A stretch of 32,196 nucleotides of DNA from Thoreauomyces humboldtii (Eukaryota; Chytridiomycota; Chytridiomycetes; Spizellomycetales; Powellomycetaceae), in the NCBI GenBank assembly GCA_027596035.1, contig JADGJA010000186.1:1-32196 (forward strand), written 5' to 3'. Every line of letters starts with the position of its first letter. The first letter of the stretch is position 1. The notes under the pieces were generated by a model that made no database searches, had not been told where the DNA came from, and saw only the letters and a list, made by a program, of their open reading frames with translations. A program made the translations under genes and the position numbers. Shown one piece after another: positions 26,559 to 32,196 of this stretch.

Positions 26559-26767
26559 AAGGAACGAGGTCGTGCATTCATACCCGGCAACTCTCACACG
26601 TTAGATTGGCTGCTACTCTTTCATCCCATTATTATCCTACTTCTTGTGGCACTCTTTCTTCCCTACCTGTAGCAGCAGGCCTGTCATTGGTCTTTCTCGA
26701 CGTCTTTCTCGACCAGGTCTTTCCCAACGAGGCATCTCGTCCACCAGAAACGGACGGGTCCTAGTAT

Positions 26768-26843
26768 CATGAATACCGGCTGTCAATCCCGCACCGGCTC
26801 GTTCTCCGCCTGGATTGCAGACTTTCAGTTATCGGTATTCATG
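26768..26843. repeat. 11-bp perfect inverted repeat with 54-nt spacer
   Basis: CATGAATACCG (26768-26778) is mirrored exactly by CGGTATTCATG (26833-26843). The arms could form a stem around a 54-nt loop in RNA, or be paired protein-binding sites. Its position is about 210 bp after the ubiquitin-hydrolase stop. Confidence 0.6.
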
Positions 26844-27010
26844 TCCAGTGCCCGAGTTTTTCGACGGGGGCAGTGCCGGCGCTGTCCAAATGGCGTAGTG
26901 GTGATCGGCAGCCTGGTGGCCCTTTTGAGCGAGGCACACGACTGTGTGCGCACTGTGCAGACCACCCCGTCCACTTTCGGAGTCGATCAACTATCGCTCT
27001 GATCCCAAAG

Positions 27011-27018
27011 TGACGTGG
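27011..27018 (+). promoter_or_regulatory. TGACGTGG bZIP-like element upstream of the RGS-like gene
   Basis: Third copy of TGACGTGG, 162 bp upstream of the start codon at 27181, within a 13-mer (AAAGTGACGTGGG) identical to that upstream of AMMECR1. Confidence 0.3.
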
Positions 27019-27180
27019 GTCCCTGTGCCGAACGTTCTACTCGAAGGTTACATGTAACGAGGACCCTCTGCGAGGGCCTGCCATTTCCATTTTCGAATAT
27101 CACCACCATCACCTCATCACCTGCAAGATCTATCATAAAACTCCTCATCACCCAAGCCCGTCCGAAATCAAATCAGTGCC

Positions 27181-28369
27181 ATGAAACCAACCAGCGCTGT
27201 CCCTCGACCTGTTTGGGCCGACGTCGAAAGTCCTCTTTGGGAACAGCTTGAGATACGTCTATCGGAAGCTGCTTCGATCCAGGAGGAAGCCAACGATGGC
27301 CTCCCCAACATGACCAGCGCTGATGACATCGCGCGCTGGAAGCGTGACACATCGCCCAGCAAGATCCCCTGGACCAGAAAGGCGTTTGTGCGGCTGCTTT
27401 TCCACGATGAGAGCGCCTTTCGAGCCTTCTCCGCACACATCAAGGTGCGCAGTTCTTGAGTGATTTTTGACGCTTCTCTCTGCCTCCTCTAACCTGTGAC
27501 CACGCAAACAATGGATTATGCAGAATGATTCATACACCATCCAAGCCCTTCGACTCCACTCTGCCTACACGGACCTCATGATATCTCTCTCGGATCTGCT
27601 ACCATCGAGCTATCGGCTCGCACTGCCTCGTGACGCCTTTCCGACGTTCGCCGTTGCACGTCTTCTTTCGCCAATGTGCCCGCCGGGTGCCCCACCCCTC
27701 TCCATCCCGGTTGCCCTTATTCCGCGGTTCATAGCTGTTTGGGAGACGTACCTTGAAGACCCAAACCGGAGCACTTTTGTCGGGGAGCATCTCCCTCATG
27801 ATACGCGCGCGAGCCTCACCAGAGCATTTAGCACATCGACGATCTGGTGCGGCGTTCTTGACGAGTGTGTTGCTCGGATCCTCGAAAGCGTCTATACGCG
27901 AGGCTTCAGGTCGTTTGTCGACATGCAGAGCAACTCCTCGTATGCAGGTAGCTTTTACAGCTCGGACGAGAGTCGCGCAAGCTCCTCGCCCAGGGATCAC
28001 TTTACCAACGTGTATCCCACGCCCACATCCTCGCCCCCGCTACCGATGGTCCAGGACCTCTCCATGTCCAGAGTCCCCTCCCGCAGATCCTCCATCTACT
28101 CTGACGCGGGACTGTCGGCAAAACTGCGCCCGCTGTCTATGCTACACACCAACACCGGTATGCCGCCCATCGCACCCCGATCATCCTCCCTGCGGCCTCC
28201 TCCGAACTGGGCCTCCAAGCAGAGGGCGGCTTCCCAACAGTACCCGCGGCGAGTGTCGTTCGAAGACCATCGCCATCCCACCTTCCCCCCAACTCGGACT
28301 ACACGCCCTGTTCCTGAAGAGGAAGATCAGAGGGACTCTGGGATCTCTCTCAAGTGGGGGAAGCGGTAG
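27181..28369 (+). CDS. Hypothetical protein, possible divergent RGS-like domain
   Basis: 369 residues from exons 27181-27444 and 27524-28369; the junction HIK|NDSYTI is in frame. Residues ~50-245 are predicted mainly helical. The sequence FVRLLFHDESAFRAFSAHI near the start, VWETYLEDPNRSTFVGEHL in the middle and VYTRGFRSFVDM at the end follow the rough pattern of a regulator-of-G-protein-signalling (RGS) fold. The match is weak and by eye only. The remaining ~120 residues are Ser/Pro/Arg-rich and look disordered (SSRSSI, RPPPNWASK and PRRVSF-like stretches), with possible basophilic kinase sites (RRSSIY, RRVSFE), ending ISLKWGKR. The gene itself is convincing from codon structure and a clean intron; function is not established. 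Confidence 0.8.
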
Positions 28370-28619
28370 AAGGTGTTTGGACGCTTGCCATCGCTTGTAC
28401 ATTACCTTTTGTTTCGATACCCCTTTCCGTCAGTTTACATATCCCTGCGCTACTATGCCTTCCTTCCTTTTTGAATACATACTCCGTACCTGGTATATGT
28501 TTTCCGGTTGGTGTTCCTTGATTGGTCCGTAGAAGCTTGCTAAGCTGCTATCGAACTTGAATGTTTGAAGCAGCCTCTCGCCAAACCACACAATTCCCAC
28601 ACTCCTAGCGACCTAAACA

Positions 28620-29415
28620 ATGCCAGGACTTCAAGCTTCGCCAGGAGTTTCCACAACTTCATCAAGGGCATCATCAAACATATGGATCGCAGCTGCTGAG
28701 GGTGGACTGGAGCTCATCGAGGTGAGGGTTCCGCCCACTTATGCACGCGCTCGCGGCCCTAGTTTTTTCAACATTCCCACCGTTCCAGCACCTCCTCCAA
28801 CATGGGGGCCCCAACGACTCTCCGCTCTCCCCGAACGTCAAAGATGAGAACGGCTACACTCCTCTGTAAGCATCTTGCAGCCACGCACCTTCAGTCTGGA
28901 ATTGACCGTGCTGACTACTCTCCTCTGAACCCAGCCACGCAGCAGCCTCCTACTCACACCTTCCCCTCATTGACCTTCTCGTGACGACCCACGGCGCCGA
29001 CGTCAACATCACAGACAGCGATGGCGACACGCCGCTTCACATGTGCGAGACCCGTGCCGCCGCCGAAAAGCTCGTGACTCTGGGGTGCGACGTCAACGTC
29101 CGCAACGATGAAGGGAAGCTCGCCATCGAGGTCGCTGACGAGGACGAGAGGGAGGAGGTCGTTGCATACCTTCGGGAGTTCCATCCCGATTTCACGCCGA
29201 CGGTGCCAGCTGACGAGGCCATGGCTCCCGAGGAGTTTGCGCATCTGTTCCAGAACGCGCTCGCCGAAGCTGGATGCGTGGTGGACGCTGATGAACAAGG
29301 GAACATCACCGTCGTGAATCAGAACGGAAACGGTGTGGACCTGGGAAGCCAAGGGGGACAAGAAGCCGACGACGACGATGCGTCTCCATCACGGAATCTG
29401 GATGGGGAAACTTGA
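28620..29415 (+). CDS. Small ankyrin-repeat protein
   Basis: 219 residues from exons 28620-28721, 28789-28865 and 28935-29415. Splicing rebuilds ankyrin repeats across the junctions: NIWIAAAEGGLELIE|HLLQHG, then DENGYTPL|HAAASYSHLPLIDLLV, then HGADVNITDSDGDTPLHMC and LVTLGCDVNVRNDEGKLAIEVA. About three to four repeats fill residues 20-140. The C-terminal third is acidic and ends in a D-rich stretch. There are no targeting or membrane segments, so it is probably cytosolic or nuclear. The protein resembles small uncharacterised fungal ankyrin proteins; the partner is unknown. It converges on CCT4, with 330 bp between stops. Confidence 0.88.
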
Positions 29416-29745
29416 ATGCGATCGATCCTCCCATCCCTCAGCTTTGCGTAGTTCTGCAATCCGGATTCCCGGCGTACTTTCCGGAAATTCCACGGCTCTT
29501 TACAAGTCTCACTAGAATATTAGGTACTCTGATTTTTGATTTCCAACGGAGATAACCACAGACAGTCCTTGGACCGAAAAGCAAACAAACTAAACCAAAA
29601 ACATGCAGTTGGGTTACTGCATGACCGGGCGGCGTCCGAGCGTAAAGGGCGGACGATGGTGAAATAACTTAACGAACGGCAACACTAGAGAAACGCCGCA
29701 GTCAGGACCAGCAGAAAACGCACAAAGAGGGAGAAAGGCAGGCTC
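29416..29745. other. Convergent 3' intergenic region
   Basis: 330 bp between two converging stop codons, expected to hold both polyadenylation regions. It contains an A/C-rich stretch (about 29575-29600) directly followed by a perfect hairpin at 29602-29623. No ORF of interest. Confidence 0.55.
29602..29623. repeat. Perfect 8-bp hairpin (CATGCAGT / ACTGCATG)
   Basis: CATGCAGT, a six-base loop TGGGTT, then ACTGCATG. It is symmetric enough to fold in transcripts from either strand and lies between two converging genes, where it could mark a 3' end; no known family is recognised. Confidence 0.6.
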
Positions 29746-31840
29746 TTACATGTCGTCGATCTTCATAATCATCTTGACGGTCTCGGCAGCAAGCTCGATG
29801 GCGCTGGTGGAGACGAGTAGGGGCTGCACAACGTTTTCCTCAAGGATGTTCGAGATCGTTCCCTTACGAACGTTGATGCCGGCAGTGACCTCGCCCTTGG
29901 CGTGACGGTTTCGGAGCTCGGTAACAATCGCAATAGGGTGAAGACCGGCGTTCTCCGCGAGAGTGGTGGGGATGATCTCGAGGGCCTCGGCAAAGGCCTG
30001 GAAGCAGTATGCCTCCATGCCCTTCAGGGTCCGCGCGTGGGCCATCAACCGACGGGAAGCCTCGATCTCGGGGGCACCACCGCCGGCAATGAGAGCACGC
30101 TTCTTCACCAGGCAACGAATGACGCAGAGGGCATCGTGAAGCGATCGCTCTGCCTCTTCGAGTACAAGAGGGTTGGAGCCATGGATCAGGATCGACACAG
30201 TGCGACCCGCGTTCTTGACTCCGAGAGCCTTGACAACCTTGCAGCCGGCGCTCTCGACCTCCTCAACAACGTCCGCGTAACCGAGCTTGTCTTCAGTGAA
30301 TGAGTCAATGTCGGCAATAGGTTTGCATCCCGTGGACTACAGCCAGAAAAGGAAACATCAGTGTTTCCAAACTTCGCAATTCCGGTGGAAATTTTTGCGG
30401 TACCTTGCAGATAAACTCAATCTCATCACGCTCGATGTCACGAATTGCGAGGATTTTGAGCTTGGACAAAAAGTGCAGAGACAACTCGTTCACCGCATCG
30501 CGCAGGATGGACTTCTGAATCAGAAGCACATTGCATCCCGTCTTCTTGATTTTCTTACAGATGTTGAGGAGGTACTGCCTCTCCTCCTTAAGAATCTTGT
30601 CCATCTGGCGATAGTCATTGACAACAACCTGGTTCTCCATCTACCGAAGGAATAAGAATCGGCGCCAGTGTTCTTCACGATAAGATGAATGCACTTACAT
30701 CCGGCTTGGGTGGAGAGAGCTGGAATTGGATTAGGCCGATCTTGGCTTTCTCCATGCGCGTAGGTCCTCCAGCGGCCTTAATAACATTCTGAGTCAACAC
30801 CATGCCGTCAATCAGCTCAGTGTCATCGATGGTTCCGCCGAGCTTCTGCACAAGTCTAATGTCCTTGAGGTCGACATTGTGAGAAATTGCCGGGTCGATG
30901 ACGCGGAGAACCGAGTCCACGGCGATCGGGGAAAGCAAGCTCGAATATTGGGACACAATCTAGGACGGAGATTTGGTGAGATGCCGTATAACGATAGAAC
31001 GAAGAACGACCAGGTCCACCTTCGAACTCAATGACGTGGTGGCAGACTTCAGCAAAGACTCGCGGTCGTTCAAGTCAAGGACGGTGGACATGTCGGTCAG
31101 GTATTCCGTAACTTTGGACGCAGCGCGCTGGAACGATTCGGCGATGATTGTTGGGTGAATGCCCTTGTCGAGCAGCTTTTCCGCAGCGCCAAGGAAGGCT
31201 CCCGCAAGGACAACCACCGAGGTAGTGCCATCTCCGGCTTCCACGTCTTGTGCGGCGGATAAGTCGACGAGCTGATAAGAAAAAGTGTAAGTGTAAGCCG
31301 GGCTTCAAATGCCTCCCGCCCATGCATCGTACCATTCGCGCTGCGGGGTGCAATACGGCCATGTACTTCATGATCGTAGCTCCATCGTTGGAGATGACAA
31401 CACTTCCACCTTTGGCACCAGCCTGGATCTGAATGAAGGTGCGCAGGATGAGTCGCAAACGTTCCCACATTTATCAACGCCGAACGAGTCAGAATGTATT
31501 ACCATCTTGTCCATGCCCTTGGGCCCTAGACTTGTCCGGATGGCATCCGCAACCGCTGAGTAAGGAGTATGTAAGATCGGAGAGTGAAGCAGAGACCGTA
31601 ACGCCACTGCAACTCAAGACTGCGCGCGGCAGCATGGCTTTTGCGCCATCTGCTTGTTGAATACACCAGTTTTCTGACATGCAGCTGCCATGCAGGAGGC
31701 CAAGTGTGCCGGGCATTGCGTGGCTCTGGCAAGCGGGTGGGTGCAGACGTACCCTTTCCGGCAATGATATTGCTCGTTCGGACTTCCGTGGGCTTCTCTT
31801 TATCCTGGAACTGTTTCGTTTTCGCTGCTTGTGCTACCAT
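29746..31840 (-). CDS. CCT4: Chaperonin TRiC/CCT subunit delta
   Basis: One of eight subunits of the cytosolic chaperonin that folds actin, tubulin and WD40 proteins. Exons on the minus strand: 31840-31753, 31555-31503, 31428-31333, 31271-31020, 30959-30699, 30640-30404, 30336-29746, giving 525 residues (human CCT4 539). Group II chaperonin landmarks: [41 protein letters not shown] (catalytic Asp in GDGTT), [31 protein letters not shown] and RDEIEFICK. It ends with [20 protein letters not shown] and [12 protein letters not shown], closing KIDDM. The delta assignment rests on close agreement with CCT4 in the [13 protein letters not shown] and [16 protein letters not shown] regions. Intron 1 is 197 nt, the longest in the window; the others are 58-74 nt. 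The ATG at 31840 gives a short N-terminus followed by [14 protein letters not shown], as in other CCT4 proteins. Confidence 0.97.
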
Positions 31841-32098
31841 GACTGAACGTGTAGAGTTGGAAGGTGGTGCGATGAAAGATTGCAGGTGTCAGAGGCTTCA
31901 GATGGTGCCGGTTTACTTTTCTGATGGATCGGAATGTGTTTGTCGTCGTCGCGGGCGTGCGTTGTCGTCGTCCGAAACCCAGGAGCGTTGCGGCGCAGCA
32001 TTCCACATTTGACAGCCTTCCCAACAAGCTGAAATCCAGGCTGAAATACAGGCCAGGTCAAGTCAATATAGACGTTAGAGGGACCGTACATTTGATCA

Positions 32099-32126
32099 CC
32101 AAAGTAAGTGAAGCCAAAGTAAGTGA
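32099..32126. repeat. Short tandem repeat, 15-bp unit
   Basis: CCAAAGTAAGTGA occurs at 32099-32111 and 32114-32126, a 15-bp period, just 3' of the RG-repeat gene on the minus strand. Its meaning is unknown. Confidence 0.55.
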
Positions 32127-32139
32127 GGGGTAGCGCTAA

Positions 32140-32196
32140 CTACCCCGGAGGTATTCTGCCTCTGCCTCTACCCCGTCCTCTCCCTCGGCCCCGCCC
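32140..32196 (-). CDS. C-terminus of an RG-repeat protein (5' part outside window)
   Basis: Only 18 codons and a TAG stop (32142-32140) are visible. On the minus strand one frame reads seven consecutive Gly-Arg dipeptides followed by IPPG and the stop. Uninterrupted GR/RG tails of this kind are typical of Sm and Lsm proteins (SmD1, SmD3, Lsm4) and of some other RNA-binding proteins. Codon choice alternates CGG/CGA/AGA and GGG/GGC/GGA/GGT, which suggests a coding repeat, not a simple DNA repeat. The identity of the protein cannot be settled from this fragment, and chance reading of GC-rich sequence is not excluded. Confidence 0.5.
   Translation of the reverse strand, partial: GRGRGRGRGRGRGRIPPG

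Larger units (their letters stand above)
26559..27180. other. Intergenic region with inverted repeat, no supported gene
   Basis: 622 bp between two plus-strand genes. It holds a perfect 12-bp tandem duplication (GTCTTTCTCGAC, 26690-26713) just after the hydrolase gene, an 11-bp inverted repeat at 26768-26843, and a TGACGTGG element at 27011-27018. A 77-codon plus-strand ORF (26769-27002) has no recognisable domain. No snRNA, tRNA or other RNA signature was seen. Confidence 0.55.

Noticed and set aside
26769..27002. Plus-strand 77-codon ORF in the 26.6-27.2 kb gap
   Set aside because: No recognisable motif, and it runs through the inverted repeat; consistent with chance.

Overview
The window is a piece of a nuclear fungal chromosome. 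Gene density is high, about one gene per 2.5 kb. Introns are short, mostly 46-95 nt, with GTRNGT-like donors, CTRAY-like branch points and tracts of only modest pyrimidine bias. The protein set (PRP4-type kinase, Tudor-SN, AMMECR1, Noc1/Mak21, Sec11, Doa4/USP8-like peptidase, CCT-delta) together with intron density suggests a filamentous or dimorphic fungus, most likely a basidiomycete. No species can be named from the sequence alone. There are no operons, plasmid functions, CRISPR arrays, transposons or recognisable tRNA/rRNA genes.

Layout. 66-927 (+): 3' part of a TMX-like ER membrane thioredoxin ending in a KKXX tail. 1024-4242 (-): PRP4-type spliceosomal kinase. 4522-6756 (+): a divergent, heavily inserted protein kinase sharing a 279-bp promoter with PRP4. 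7301-8132 (+): AMMECR1 family. 8324-13309 (+): a 1661-residue intronless mitochondrial PPR protein. 14126-17365 (+): Tudor staphylococcal nuclease (SND1) in nine exons. 17608-21783 (+): ribosome biogenesis factor Noc1/Mak21. 21896-22685 (-): SEC11 catalytic subunit of signal peptidase. 23066-26558 (+): Doa4/USP8-like ubiquitin hydrolase in ten exons. 27181-28369 (+): a protein with a possible RGS-like fold. 28620-29415 (+): small ankyrin protein. 29746-31840 (-): CCT4 chaperonin subunit. 32140-32196 (-): only the RG-repeat C-terminus of a further gene.

The exon chains given here were built by hand from splice signals and reading frame. Each chain closes to a whole number of codons, and most agree with conserved motifs across the junctions. 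The genes are housekeeping genes of RNA processing, ribosome assembly, secretion and protein turnover. They do not form one pathway; adjacency looks ordinary for a compact fungal genome.

I found no previously undescribed system. The points most worth a second look are: non-canonical splice sites (three AAG acceptors, one of them on an optional 63-nt intron, and one GC-AG intron); a DLG in place of DFG in PRP4; an HHD kinase with several large inserts; a TGACGTGG element placed upstream of three genes; a (TC)26 tract before the ubiquitin hydrolase; two intergenic inverted repeats; and the RG-repeat protein tail at the right edge.
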